The position numbers and the translations under genes are program-made. Below are positions 17,022-25,426 of a stretch of DNA of 37,485 nucleotides, piece after piece. The notes under the pieces are model-generated. The model ran no database searches. It was not told the DNA's origin and was given only the letters and a program-made list of their open reading frames with translations. The stretch's first letter is position 1, and each line of letters begins with the position of its first letter. Source of the stretch: Asaia bogorensis (lineage in GTDB: Bacteria; Pseudomonadota; Alphaproteobacteria; Reyranellales; Reyranellaceae); the NCBI GenBank assembly GCA_945905835.1, contig CAMDQJ010000034.1, forward strand, positions 1 through 37,485. The letters run 5' to 3'.

Positions 17022-17350
17022 TGATCTACTACGGTGCGCTCGCCATCGGCATCTTCGCCGGCATTGGCGGCCAGATGCTCCTGAAATCCGGCGCCGATGC
17101 GCCGGATTTCTACAGCCAGCTCCTGCGGCCGACAACGATCATGGGCCTGGCGCTCTACGGTTCGGCGGCCTTCCTCTACATCATCGCCCTGCGGAAGATT
17201 CCGGTCTCCGTCGCCTTCCCTAGCGTGTCGCTTTCCTATGCGATCGTGGCGGTGCTCGGCCATTTTCTTTTCGGCGAGCCCTTCGGCATCCGGCAGATCG
17301 GCGGCATCGTTCTGATCGTGGGTGGCGTGGCACTGATCAATCAAGGGTGA
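17018..17350 (+). CDS. Small SMR/EamA-type membrane protein, ArnE/ArnF-like flippase subunit
   Basis: Inner-membrane protein of 110 aa with four hydrophobic helices, the size and fold of small multidrug resistance proteins. YGALAIGIFAGIGGQMLLKSGAD at the start and the IALRKIPVSVAFPSVSLSYAIVAVLG segment correspond to the ArnE/ArnF and EmrE patterns. Next to an ArnC-like glycosyltransferase, the best reading is a flippase that carries the lipid-linked sugar across the inner membrane. The start is the first of two consecutive ATG codons (17018 and 17021); it overlaps the GT2 stop in ATGA. The crotonase gene begins 10 bp after the stop but belongs to a different kind of metabolism. Confidence 0.83.
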   Translation: MMIYYGALAIGIFAGIGGQMLLKSGADAPDFYSQLLRPTTIMGLALYGSAAFLYIIALRKIPVSVAFPSVSLSYAIVAVLGHFLFGEPFGIRQIGGIVLIVGGVALINQG

Positions 17351-17360
17351 GGAGACGAAC

Positions 17361-18218
17361 GTGGATTACGAGCAGATCAAGTACGAGACTAGCGACGGCA
17401 TCCTCACCGTCACGCTGAACCGCCCGGACAAGCTCAATGCCTTCACCGGCAAGATGCTGTCGGAGCTGCTCGACGCTATGGACCGCGCCGACCGCGACGA
17501 CGACGTGCGCGCCATCGTCTTCACCGGTGCGGGCCGCGGCTTCTGCGCCGGCGCCGACCTGTCGGGCGGCGCCTTCAATGCCGAGAACCGCGGGCCGGTC
17601 GATCCGGGCCTCGACGGCCATCGCGACGGCGGCGGTCTCTTTACGCTGCGCCTCTACGAGGTTCTGAAGCCCACCATCGCCGCCTGCAACGGCCCGGCGG
17701 TCGGCGTCGGCATTACCATGCAGCTGCCGATGGACATTCGCCTTGCCTCCGATACGGCGCGCTATGGCTTCGTCTTCACGCGCCGCGCCATCGTCATGGA
17801 GGCCTGCTCGAGCTGGTTTCTCCCGCGCCTCGTGGGCCCGCAGCAGGCGCTGGAATGGGTCATGACCGGCCGCGTCTTCTCGGCCCAGGAGGCGCTAGCC
17901 GGCCGGCTGGTGCGCTCGGTTCACAAACCCGAGGAACTACTGCCGGCGGCCTATGCTATCGGCCGCGAGATCGCCGACAACACCGCGCCGGTTTCAGTGG
18001 CGCTCAATCGCCAGATGATCTGGAAGATGCTGGGCGCCGATCACCCAATGGAAGCGCACAAGGCCGACTCCAAGGGCGTCTATGCGCGCGTCAAGTCGGC
18101 CGATGTGAAGGAGGGCGTGACCGCCTTCCTCGAAAAGCGTCCGGCAAGATTCCCCATGAAAGTGAGCGACGGCATGCCGTCCTACTTCCCGTGGTGGCAG
18201 GAGCGGGTGTTCAGATAG
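17361..18218 (+). CDS. Enoyl-CoA hydratase/isomerase family protein (crotonase)
   Basis: Cytoplasmic crotonase-fold enzyme of 285 aa. The oxyanion-hole segments are GAGRGFCAGADL (56-67) and CNGPAVGVGITM (109-120). E147, in VMEACSSWFLPRLVG, is at the position of the second catalytic Glu; the other one, at the A-S-N-x-P-A-x-G-x-G type site, is not evident, which is common in divergent members. The insert SGGAFNAENRGPVDPGLDGHRDGGG (68-92) is glycine-rich and longer than in fatty-acid hydratases. GTG 17361 has GAGGAGA upstream. The gene is 10 bp from the SMR gene and may be read through from it. It could act in fatty acid or aromatic acid breakdown. Confidence 0.9.
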   Translation: MDYEQIKYETSDGILTVTLNRPDKLNAFTGKMLSELLDAMDRADRDDDVRAIVFTGAGRGFCAGADLSGGAFNAENRGPVDPGLDGHRDGGGLFTLRLYEVLKPTIAACNGPAVGVGITMQLPMDIRLASDTARYGFVFTRRAIVMEACSSWFLPRLVGPQQALEWVMTGRVFSAQEALAGRLVRSVHKPEELLPAAYAIGREIADNTAPVSVALNRQMIWKMLGADHPMEAHKADSKGVYARVKSADVKEGVTAFLEKRPARFPMKVSDGMPSYFPWWQERVFR

Positions 18219-18226
18219 ACCGCCGA

Positions 18227-18529
18227 ATGCGTGAGGAGATCGAGCGCTTCTTCGGCAGCTATCGCGATGCCTTTAACGGCACAGATCCTGCAGCGGTTGC
18301 CCGCCACTTCGTGGCGCCAAGCGCTCTTCTCGAACGGCAAGCATCGATCTGGGCGACGGCCGACCAGGTCCTGGAAGCGATGAGCCGGCTGGTCGCGTTC
18401 TACCGCGACAACGGCTTCGAGACGGCAAGCTTCGCCATCGGGCGGCTGCTTCGCCCGCAGCATTCGTATACGCCGAGTTCCTTCGCGCCGGTTGGCTCTA
18501 CCCGAAGCGCCGGCATTAGGCGCCCGTGA
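18227..18529 (+). pseudogene. Truncated NTF2/SnoaL-like domain
   Basis: An in-frame reading of 100 aa starts at ATG 18227, eight bases after the crotonase stop. Its first 75-80 residues (MREEIERFFGSYRDAFN, then AVARHFVAPSALLE, VLEAMSRLVAFYRDNGF) look like the opening helices of an NTF2-like protein of about 125-135 aa. After GRLLRPQ the text loses family character and ends TRSAGIRRP, running 14 bases into the 3' end of the convergent crotonase. A one-base shift near 18460 would give AFVYAEFLRAGWLYPKRR and a stop, still short. So the last beta strands, which build the core of the cone-shaped fold, are missing. It is probably a broken gene; a short functional protein is less likely. Confidence 0.5.
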
Positions 18530-19340
18530 ACCGCGCTGCACGCTTTTCGAGAAAGTGGGCGACGCCTTCCTTGAAGTCCGATGTTCCGAACGACAATGCC
18601 ATCTCGTGGTTGGCCTGGGTGGTTGCTTCACTCAGCGTCTGGAACGACGATTCCCAGAGCTGCCGCTTCATCACCGCGACCGAGCGTGGCGATACGGTGT
18701 TGGCGAGCAGCGTCGCGTAGGCCCGCGTCTCGGCTATCAGCTCGTCGTCGGTGATGACGCGGTTGACGAGGCCCAGCGACAGGGCCTCCGGCGCGCGGAA
18801 TTTGCGCGCCGAGCAGAGGAGATCGAGAGCCGTCGGCAGTCCGACCAGCTTAGGCAACAGCCAGCTCACGCCGTGCTCGGCGATCAGGCCGCGCTGGGCG
18901 AAGGCGGTGGTGAACACCGCCGATTCGGCGGCGAAGCGCAGGTCGGCGTAGAGCGGAATGACGAAGCCCAGCCCCGCCGCCGGTCCGTTGATGGCGGCGA
19001 TGATGAATTTCGGGATCGCTGGGAAGTAGGAATAATTCATGCGGAATTCGGTAAGGGTGCTGCCGCCAGGCAAGGTCTCCTGAACATCGGTGCTGCGGTC
19101 GACGACCGTATTGCCCGAACTGATCGCCTGCAGGCCGCCCATGTCGGCGCCGGCGCAAAAGCCGCGGCCGGCGCCGGTCAGGATGATGGCCCGGACCTCG
19201 GGGTCGCCTCCTGCTTTATGCATGGCGTCCTTCAAATCGACATGCATCTGGCGCGTCCAGGCGTTCAGCCGCTCTGGCCGGTTCAGCGTCACGGTGCAGA
19301 TGCGGTCAGCGACATCGTAGAGGACGGTTTCATAGGCCAT
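18516..19340 (-). CDS. Enoyl-CoA hydratase/isomerase family protein (crotonase)
   Basis: Crotonase of 274 aa, a paralogue of the one at 17361-18218 (same GAGRGFCAGAD oxyanion loop, same ending pattern of FLEKR-x-A-R-F). INGPAAGLGFVIPLYAD (118-134) forms the second oxyanion segment, and E155, in GLIAEHGVSWLLPKLVG, is the likely catalytic acid. ATG 19340 has GGAAGGAAGC just upstream. The frame stays open for another 21 codons upstream, but those residues are basic and not family-like. The gene is convergent with the first crotonase, and the truncated NTF2-like fragment lies between their ends. It probably acts on an acyl-CoA in beta-oxidation-like chemistry. Confidence 0.9.
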   Translation of the reverse strand: MAYETVLYDVADRICTVTLNRPERLNAWTRQMHVDLKDAMHKAGGDPEVRAIILTGAGRGFCAGADMGGLQAISSGNTVVDRSTDVQETLPGGSTLTEFRMNYSYFPAIPKFIIAAINGPAAGLGFVIPLYADLRFAAESAVFTTAFAQRGLIAEHGVSWLLPKLVGLPTALDLLCSARKFRAPEALSLGLVNRVITDDELIAETRAYATLLANTVSPRSVAVMKRQLWESSFQTLSEATTQANHEMALSFGTSDFKEGVAHFLEKRAARFTGA

Positions 19341-19479
19341 GGATGCTTCCTTCCTGTGCATTTTTATGCCGCGCATCATGCGAAAAAGGCCGATACGATA
19401 CAAACGGCGCGCAAATAGAAAGCTGGCCGTCAGTTACGGCCTTTATAATCACTTGTCCGTTTTGTCCCCGGCCGGGGGC

Positions 19480-19508
19480 TTGACCGGCACCTGACAATTA
19501 CGTGGTAT
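19480..19508 (+). promoter_or_regulatory. Candidate sigma70-type promoter for the MaoC gene
   Basis: TTGACC (19480-19485) is five of six bases from the -35 consensus and is followed, 17 bp on, by TGGTAT (19503-19508), a partial -10 match. Transcription would begin near 19515, which would exclude the GTG at 19502 as a start and supports ATG 19556. The surrounding 19341-19555 stretch, at 215 bp the longest gap between genes in the window, also has a TATAAT at 19444-19449 without a good -35 partner. Confidence 0.35.
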
Positions 19509-19555
19509 CTCTTACAAGAGAGTCCACCGAGACGAAGACTTCAGAGGTTCTGGAA

Positions 19556-20023
19556 ATGGCAAAACGTGAATTCGCCCACCCTAATGAAATGCACAAGGTG
19601 GTGGGGCAGGAAATCGGCGTCAGTGACTGGGTCGAGGTTTCTCAGGATCGCATCAACCGCTTTGCCGACGCCACCGGCGACCACCAGTGGATCCATGTCG
19701 ATGTCGAGCGGGCCAAGAAAGACATGCCGGACGGCAAGACGATCGCGCACGGGTTCCTGACCCTGTCGCTGATCCCCATGCTCAACCACCAGATCTCGCA
19801 TATCAACAACGTCAGGAACGGCATCAACTACGGCTGCAACAAGGTGCGCTTCACAAGCCCGGTCAAGGCGGGCTCCCGTGTGCGCGCCCGCGCCAAGCTG
19901 ATCGCCGCCGATCCGGTGAAGGACGGCGGCCTGCGGCTCACCAACCAGATCACCATCGAGATCGAGGGACAGGAACGGCCGGCTTGCGTCGCCGAGACCA
20001 TGTCCATCGTTTACGGCGTCTGA
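19556..20023 (+). CDS. MaoC family dehydratase
   Basis: Hotdog-fold hydratase/dehydratase of 155 aa from ATG 19556. The motif RFADATGDHQWIHVDVERAK (about residues 35-54) is the R-specific hydratase signature with the catalytic Asp and His. AHGFLTLSLIPML and INYGCNKVRFTSPVKAGSRVR are also diagnostic. The reading frame extends 18 codons upstream to a GTG at 19502, but AGAGG lies about eight bases before ATG 19556, the family begins with MAKREFA, and the candidate promoter would leave the GTG outside the transcript. It stands apart from the other MaoC protein at 11432 and is clearly a different subgroup. The acyl-CoA substrate is unknown. Confidence 0.9.
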   Translation: MAKREFAHPNEMHKVVGQEIGVSDWVEVSQDRINRFADATGDHQWIHVDVERAKKDMPDGKTIAHGFLTLSLIPMLNHQISHINNVRNGINYGCNKVRFTSPVKAGSRVRARAKLIAADPVKDGGLRLTNQITIEIEGQERPACVAETMSIVYGV

Positions 20024-20055
20024 GCGACGGCGTGGCGTAGCGTAAAGCAGAACCA

Positions 20056-20772
20056 GTGCTCAAACGCGAAGAACTCACACGCGAACACGTCGACAAGATC
20101 GTGGCCGACGCACACAAGGCCGGCTACGATTTCTTCCTCTCGGCCGAAGAGCGCGACGCCAGCCTCAAGGATGCACTCGACTGTTACGGCCCAGGCGACG
20201 AGGCCTGGGTCTTCGCCTACGGCTCGCTGATGTGGAATCCCGCCATCGAGTTCGCCGAGCGTTCGGCTGGCAGCGTCGAGGGCTGGCGACGTTCCTTCTG
20301 CTTCTGGACGCCGATGGGCCGCGGTACGCCCGAACTGCCGGGCCTCATGCTGGCGCTCGAGCGCGGCGACGGCTGCGAGGGCATCGCCTATCGCCTGGCG
20401 CCGCACCAGGTGCGTTCCGAGCTCGCCATCCTGTGGAACCGCGAGATGCTGTCGGGCGTCTACCAGGCGCGCTGGGTGCCGACCAAGCTGCGCGACGGCC
20501 GCGTCGTCAATGCGGTGACTTTCGTCGTCGATACCGAGCACTGCCAGTATTGCGGCGACCTTTCCATGGAGCGCAAGGCACATCACATCGCCTTCGCCGA
20601 AGGCCGCCGCGGCGCCTGCCGTGACTACCTGGCGAACACCGTGGCGCATGCGCGCGCGCTTGGCATTCACGACCATTACATTGAGGATCTGGCCGAACGC
20701 GTCGCCGGCATGCGCGGCGAAAACATCGTGCCGGCCGTGCCGCCCGACGCCGAGGCGATCGGCGAGGCCTAA
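20056..20772 (+). CDS. chaC: ChaC-family gamma-glutamylcyclotransferase
   Basis: Cytoplasmic enzyme of 238 aa that cleaves glutathione to 5-oxoproline and Cys-Gly. The family signature FAYGSLMWNPAIEFAER lies near residues 54-70, the substrate loop GWRRSFCFWTPMGRGTPELPGLM follows, and the Glu in GCEGIAYRL is the expected catalytic acid. VTFVVDTEHCQYCG is also typical of bacterial ChaC. GTG 20056 opens the frame 32 bp after the MaoC stop. The first 45 residues form a helical N-terminal part seen in proteobacterial members. A GC-rich hairpin right after the stop may end the transcript. Confidence 0.92.
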   Translation: MLKREELTREHVDKIVADAHKAGYDFFLSAEERDASLKDALDCYGPGDEAWVFAYGSLMWNPAIEFAERSAGSVEGWRRSFCFWTPMGRGTPELPGLMLALERGDGCEGIAYRLAPHQVRSELAILWNREMLSGVYQARWVPTKLRDGRVVNAVTFVVDTEHCQYCGDLSMERKAHHIAFAEGRRGACRDYLANTVAHARALGIHDHYIEDLAERVAGMRGENIVPAVPPDAEAIGEA

Positions 20773-20774
20773 AT

Positions 20775-20793
20775 CCCTGCGCCCGGCGCAGGG
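20775..20793 (+). terminator. Hairpin after chaC, possible terminator
   Basis: CCCTGCGC (20775-20782) pairs perfectly with GCGCAGGG (20786-20793) over a CCG loop, two bases after the chaC stop. Downstream AAGCCTCCTTTC is only weakly T-rich, so it may be a Rho-assisted terminator or an RNA-stabilising hairpin. Confidence 0.5.
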
Positions 20794-20849
20794 AAGCCTC
20801 CTTTCACACGGTATGTTGTGGCTGACCTCGGGTCGGCTAAGCTCCTGAA

Positions 20850-21779
20850 GTGAAATCTCTGGTCGATCGCTGGCTCGCGCTGACGCCCAATCTGCGCGGC
20901 ATCCTGTGGGTGGGCATGTCGGGCCTGCTTTTTTCCCTGCTCAACGTCTTCACGCTGATCCCGGCGCAGCACCTCAATTCCTACGTAATGGCGTTCATGC
21001 GCTACGCCGCCGGCACGCTGTTGCTGCTACCGCTGATCGTCCAGCTCGGCCTCCATCGCTCGCTGCACAGCAATCGCAAGACGCTGCATATTTCGCGCGG
21101 CATGATCCACGGCTGCGGCATGTTCCTGTGGTTTGCCGCCCTGCCGCTCATCACGCTGGCCGAGCTGACGGCGCTGGGCTTCACCGGGCCGATCTTCGTC
21201 ACCATCGGTGCGGCGCTGTTCCTGGGCGAGGACGTCCGGCTCCGGCGCTGGGCCGCCGTGCTGATCGGCTTCGGTGGCGCCATGATCATCATCCGGCCGG
21301 GCTTCGGCGAGATCGGCATCGGCGCCATCTGCGTGCTGATCTCGACGCCGATCTTCTCGGCCTCCAACCTGATCTCCAAGGCGTTGGCGCGCACCGATTC
21401 CGCCAACACCATCGTCATCTGGCAGCATCTGGTGATCGTGATCTGCGCTGCGCCGGTCGCCATCTGGTTCTGGCAGTCGCCGACCTGGACGGATCTGCTG
21501 TGGTTCCTCGCCGCCGGCATGTGCGGCACGCTCGGCCATATTTGCCAGCAGCGCGGCTACCAGATCGCCGACATCACGCTGTTGCAGCCTATCGGCTTCC
21601 TGTCGCTGATCTGGAACACGCTGCTGGGCTTTTTCCTGTTCATGCAGCAGCCCGATATCTGGACCTTCGTCGGCGCGGCGGTGATCTTCGGCAGCGCCAC
21701 CTACATCTCGCACCGCGAGGCAGTGCGGCGGGCCAAGATCAAGACCGGCGACGCGCAGGCCGGGCCCGAGGCGGGTTAG
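20850..21779 (+). CDS. EamA/DMT-family transporter
   Basis: Inner-membrane protein of 309 aa with about ten hydrophobic helices arranged as two EamA repeats. The first repeat ends at [15 protein letters not shown], the classic G-x-x-L-I-x-x-G-x-x-L-I-x-x-x-P segment, and the second ends at [43 protein letters not shown] is the highly conserved fourth-helix region. Members export metabolites such as amino acids or S-adenosyl compounds, but the substrate is not predictable. GTG 20850 precedes a short basic segment before the first helix. The stop overlaps the stop of the convergent moaA by four bases (TTAG at 21776-21779). Confidence 0.9.
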   Translation: MKSLVDRWLALTPNLRGILWVGMSGLLFSLLNVFTLIPAQHLNSYVMAFMRYAAGTLLLLPLIVQLGLHRSLHSNRKTLHISRGMIHGCGMFLWFAALPLITLAELTALGFTGPIFVTIGAALFLGEDVRLRRWAAVLIGFGGAMIIIRPGFGEIGIGAICVLISTPIFSASNLISKALARTDSANTIVIWQHLVIVICAAPVAIWFWQSPTWTDLLWFLAAGMCGTLGHICQQRGYQIADITLLQPIGFLSLIWNTLLGFFLFMQQPDIWTFVGAAVIFGSATYISHREAVRRAKIKTGDAQAGPEAG

Positions 21780-22768
21780 CCGCCCGTCACACTCATGTGG
21801 CGCGGCACGGCCGGGCCGTTGTGGCGGCGATCGATGATGAAATCGTGGCCCTTGGGCTTGCGGGCGATCGCTTCGGTGATCGCCTGGTCGAGGATCTCGT
21901 CGCTCTCCGAGGCGCGCAGCGGCGCGCGCAAGTCGGCGGCGTCCTCCTGACCGAGGCACATGTAGAGCGTGCCGGTGCAGGTGAGCCGCACGCGGTTGCA
22001 GCTTTCGCAGAAATTGTGGGTGAGCGGTGTGATGAAACCCAGCCGCCCGCCGGTCTCGGCGACGCGGAAGTAGCGCGCCGGTCCGCCGGTGCGGTAGTCG
22101 CTGTCCTCGAGCGTGAAGCGCTTGCCGAGATCGGTACGCACCATGGAGAGCGGCAGATATTGGTCGAGACGCGCATCGGCGCCGATCTCGCCCATCGGCA
22201 TGACCTCGATCAGCACCAGGTCCATGCCGCGGCCGTGGCTCCAGCGGATCAAGTCGTCGAATTCCATGTCGTTGACGCCGCGCAGGGCGACGGCGTTGAT
22301 CTTGATCTTGAGACCGGCATTCTGGGCCGCGTCGAGGCCGCGCATCACCTGGTCGAGGTCGCCCCAGCGCGTCAACTCGCGGAACTTGGCCGGATCGAGC
22401 GTGTCCATCGACACGTTGGCACGCCGCACGCCGATGTCGGCCAGTTCCTTGGCGTACTTGGCGAGCTGGCTGCCGTTGGTGGTGAGCGTCACCTCTTCCA
22501 GCGCGCCGCTCTCGAGATGCTTGCCGAGGCCGCGGAACAGCGACATCACGTCCTTGCGCACCAGCGGCTCGCCGCCGGTCAGGCGCAGCTTCTTGACGCC
22601 GCGACGCACGAAGGCGCTGCACAGGCGCTCGAGCTCCTCCAGCGACAGCACGTCGGCCTTGGGCAGGAACGTCATATCCTCGGCCATGCAGTAGACGCAG
22701 CGGAAGTCGCAGCGGTCCGTCACCGAGACGCGCAGGTAGGAAATATGGCGGCCAAACGGGTCGATCAT
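21776..22768 (-). CDS. moaA: GTP 3',8-cyclase MoaA (molybdenum cofactor synthesis)
   Basis: Radical-SAM enzyme of 330 aa that converts GTP into the cyclic precursor of molybdopterin. The SAM cluster cysteines are C20, C24 and C27 in CDFRCVYC, and the second [4Fe-4S] cluster that binds GTP uses C254, C257 and C271 ([18 protein letters not shown]). TGGEPL (64-69) and the NVSMDTL segment are also present. The C-terminus ends in the two glycines (SVTGG) needed for activity. ATG 22768 gives the standard MIDPFGR start. It lies 29 bp after the ligase stop on the same strand and may be transcribed from the repair genes upstream. No other mo- gene is in the window. Confidence 0.97.
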   Translation of the reverse strand: MIDPFGRHISYLRVSVTDRCDFRCVYCMAEDMTFLPKADVLSLEELERLCSAFVRRGVKKLRLTGGEPLVRKDVMSLFRGLGKHLESGALEEVTLTTNGSQLAKYAKELADIGVRRANVSMDTLDPAKFRELTRWGDLDQVMRGLDAAQNAGLKIKINAVALRGVNDMEFDDLIRWSHGRGMDLVLIEVMPMGEIGADARLDQYLPLSMVRTDLGKRFTLEDSDYRTGGPARYFRVAETGGRLGFITPLTHNFCESCNRVRLTCTGTLYMCLGQEDAADLRAPLRASESDEILDQAITEAIARKPKGHDFIIDRRHNGPAVPRHMSVTGG

Positions 22769-22797
22769 GTTGTTTAGATAATGGTGTTGCGGGCCTT

Positions 22798-24378
22798 CTA
22801 CGGCAAGAGCCGCAGGAGGTTGTCGACGCTGTCGGCCTCGGCCGCCGGCTTGTCCTTACGGATGCGATGGATACGGGAAAACCGCAGCGCCACGCCCGAT
22901 TTATGGCGGGACGAGCGGCCGATACCGTCGAAAGCGACCTCCAGCACCAGCTCCGGCGACACTTCGCGCACCGGCCCGAAGCGGTTTGTGGTGTGGTCGC
23001 GTACCCATTTGTCGAGCCACCGCAGCTCCTCGTCGGTGAAGCCGAAATAGGCTTTTCCCACCGGCGCCAGCTCGCGCTTGCCCTCGGCCGTCTCGCGCCA
23101 GCAGCCGAAGGTGAAGTCCGAGTAGAACGAGCTGCGCTTGCCGTGGCCGCGCTGGGCGTACATCAGCACGCAGTCCGCCAGCATCGGGTCGCGCTTCCAT
23201 TTGAACCACGGGCCTTTGGGCCGGCCCGCGAGATAGGCGCTGTCGCCGCGCTTTAGCATCAGTCCCTCGACGCTGTCGTGGCGCGCCTCCTCGCGCATCC
23301 GGGCGAGTTCGGCCCAGTCTGTGAAGGGCACTAGCGGCGAAAGATCGAAGCGCGCGCGGGGCTTTTCCGCGACCCAGGCCTCCAGTCGTGCCCGGCGCTC
23401 GTCAAAGGCGAGTGCTCGCAAATCTTCACCATTCAGCCCCAGCACGTCGTAGAGCCGGACATGGGCGGGATGCTCCTTCAGCATCTTGGGCGTCACGCTC
23501 TTGCGGTTGAGCCGCTGCTGCAGGTCGTTGAACGGCGCCACCGTCTCCTCGCGCCGCACCAGCAGCTCGCCGTCGAACACGCCGTCGAAATCGATCGCCT
23601 CGACGATGTCGGGAAACGCCGCCGAGACGTCCTCGCCGGCGCGGCTGTAGAGCCGCTTCACGCCGCCCGAGGCGGCGATCTGCACGCGGATGCCATCCCA
23701 TTTCCATTCGGCGCGGAAATGCGCCGGGTTGAGCGTGTCTAGCTCGGCGCGGTCGATTGGGTTGGCGAGCATCGCCGGCAGGAAGGCGCCGCCGGCATTA
23801 CTCTGCGGCCTCGGCGCATCGTGCAGCAGCCAGTCGAACAGGGGACGGTAGGGCGGCGAGAGCCCGTGCCAGATCTCCTCGACGGCATCGACCGGCTGAT
23901 TGCCGATATTGGCTACCGCCTGCTTGGCCAGCCGCGCCGATACGCCGACGCGCAACGCTCCCGTCAGCAACTTGAGCAGCGCCCATCGGCCCGTCGAATC
24001 GAGCGCATCGAGCCAGCGCTTCAGGATCGCCGGCGTCTGCGTGCGCGTGGCTCGCTGCAGGGCCTCGACGACCTCGCCTAGGGTCGGTGGCGGACCGGCC
24101 GCCGGATCGGTCTCCCAGATCAGCGCCAGCGTCTCGGCAAGGTCGCCGACATAGTCGTAGGAGAGGGCAAACAGCTCCTCGCCGATCTTTTCCTGGCCGA
24201 AGTCCCGCAGCAGGGCGGGCTTGGCGGCCGAGAAATCGAGCCCGCCGGTCAAAGCCGCCAGCGCCCAGCCGCGATCGGGATCTGGCGCGGCCTTGAGATA
24301 GGTCTCGATCAGCCGCAGCTTCGCATTGCGCGCTGGCTGGAAGGAAAGCGAGTCTAAAAGCTCGGCGAAGGCCTGCAC
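22798..24378 (-). CDS. ATP-dependent DNA ligase of the cisplatin-damage-response type
   Basis: DNA ligase of 526 aa that seals nicks with ATP. Motif I is EWKWDGIR (224-231) with K226 as the adenylated lysine; motif III is in [12 protein letters not shown], motif IV in SVEGLMLKR and motif V in WFKWKRD. The N-terminal 200 residues are the helical DNA-binding domain and the C-terminus is an OB-fold ([19 protein letters not shown]). This architecture, with the exonuclease next door, is that of the LigC-like enzyme of the ligase-associated repair cassette. GTG 24378 begins three bases after the exonuclease stop codon, so the two are coupled. The gene is complete. Confidence 0.94.
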   Translation of the reverse strand: MQAFAELLDSLSFQPARNAKLRLIETYLKAAPDPDRGWALAALTGGLDFSAAKPALLRDFGQEKIGEELFALSYDYVGDLAETLALIWETDPAAGPPPTLGEVVEALQRATRTQTPAILKRWLDALDSTGRWALLKLLTGALRVGVSARLAKQAVANIGNQPVDAVEEIWHGLSPPYRPLFDWLLHDAPRPQSNAGGAFLPAMLANPIDRAELDTLNPAHFRAEWKWDGIRVQIAASGGVKRLYSRAGEDVSAAFPDIVEAIDFDGVFDGELLVRREETVAPFNDLQQRLNRKSVTPKMLKEHPAHVRLYDVLGLNGEDLRALAFDERRARLEAWVAEKPRARFDLSPLVPFTDWAELARMREEARHDSVEGLMLKRGDSAYLAGRPKGPWFKWKRDPMLADCVLMYAQRGHGKRSSFYSDFTFGCWRETAEGKRELAPVGKAYFGFTDEELRWLDKWVRDHTTNRFGPVREVSPELVLEVAFDGIGRSSRHKSGVALRFSRIHRIRKDKPAAEADSVDNLLRLLP

Positions 24379-24381
24379 GGC

Positions 24382-25398
24382 TCAGGCGCCTTCTTCCTCG
24401 CGCCCCGCGAGATGCAGCGCCTCGGCGTCGATGCCCATCGAGCGGGCATAGTGAACGAGCGCTTCCTCGCGACCATGCGTCACCCAGATCTTGGGTGCAC
24501 CGACATCCGTCAGGGTCTGCGTCAGTTCCGGCCAGTCGGCGTGATCGGAGATCACCAGCGGCAGCTCGGCGCCGCGCTGGCGGGCGCGAGCACGCACGCC
24601 CATCCAGCCGGAGCAGACCGCTGAAATCGGATCGGCGAAGCGGCGCGACCAGCGGTCGGCGATCGCCGAGGGTGGGCAGAGCACGATGGCGCCCTTGAAG
24701 GTCTCGAGAATCGCGTCGGACACCGGCGCGACGTCGCCAAGATCGACGCCGTGCTCCTGGTAGAGCTTGCAGAGCGATAACAGGGCGCCGTGCAGCCAGA
24801 TCCGCTTGTCGTAGCCCGCCGCGCGTAGAAGCTTGATGACGCGCTGGCACTTGCCGAGCGCATAGACGCCGACCAGATGAGTACGTTCCGGGAAGGTCGC
24901 GACGGAGCGCAGCAGCTTGCCGATTTCACCCGCGTCGGAGGGATGGTGGAACACCGGCAGCGCGAAAGTCGCCTCGGTGATGAAGACGTCGCACGGCACC
25001 GGCTCGAAGGGCGGGCAGGTCTCATCGGGGCGGCGCTTGAAATCGCCGGAGACGACGATGCGCTGGCCGCCATATTCCAGCACAGCCTGTGCGGATCCGA
25101 GGATGTGACCGGCCGGCGCCAGGCGGACATCGACTTCGCCCAGACGCACGCCTTCGCCATATTTCAACGGCTGCTGGCTGGTATCCGGCATGTCCTCGAA
25201 GCGCGCCCGCATGATGGCCAGAGTCTCGGGCGTGGCGAGCGCGGCGCGATGGCCGGGACGGGCATGGTCGCCGTGGCCGTGCGTAACGACGGCGCGATTC
25301 ACCGCATAGGCCGGGTCGATATAAAAATCGCCCGGCGCGCAGTAGAGACCGCGCGGTGTCGGGTAAAGCCAGGAGCGGGGATTGGTGTCTGTTGCCAT
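24382..25398 (-). CDS. Ligase-associated DNA exonuclease, metallo-beta-lactamase fold
   Basis: Nuclease of 338 aa in the beta-CASP/SNM1-like part of the metallo-beta-lactamase superfamily. The metal motif is THGHGDHARPGH, with H40, H42, D44 and H45. APAGHILGSAQAVLE and VVSGDFKRRPDETCPPFEP give the second His and the bridging Asp, and LVISDHADWPEL near the C-terminus gives another metal His. It works with the neighbouring ligase in repair of crosslinks and other damage. Its ATG (25398-25396) overlaps by two bases a plus-strand ATG at 25397, so this operon and the helicase gene are divergent from almost the same point. Length is normal for the family. Confidence 0.94.
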   Translation of the reverse strand: MATDTNPRSWLYPTPRGLYCAPGDFYIDPAYAVNRAVVTHGHGDHARPGHRAALATPETLAIMRARFEDMPDTSQQPLKYGEGVRLGEVDVRLAPAGHILGSAQAVLEYGGQRIVVSGDFKRRPDETCPPFEPVPCDVFITEATFALPVFHHPSDAGEIGKLLRSVATFPERTHLVGVYALGKCQRVIKLLRAAGYDKRIWLHGALLSLCKLYQEHGVDLGDVAPVSDAILETFKGAIVLCPPSAIADRWSRRFADPISAVCSGWMGVRARARQRGAELPLVISDHADWPELTQTLTDVGAPKIWVTHGREEALVHYARSMGIDAEALHLAGREEEGA

Positions 25399-25426
25399 GG
25401 ACTGCGTTGCATCCTACCCAACCCAT

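Noticed and set aside
19502-19555. Upstream GTG extension of the MaoC gene
   Set aside because: The extra 18 residues are not family-like, a better ribosome binding site precedes ATG 19556, and a candidate promoter overlaps the GTG.
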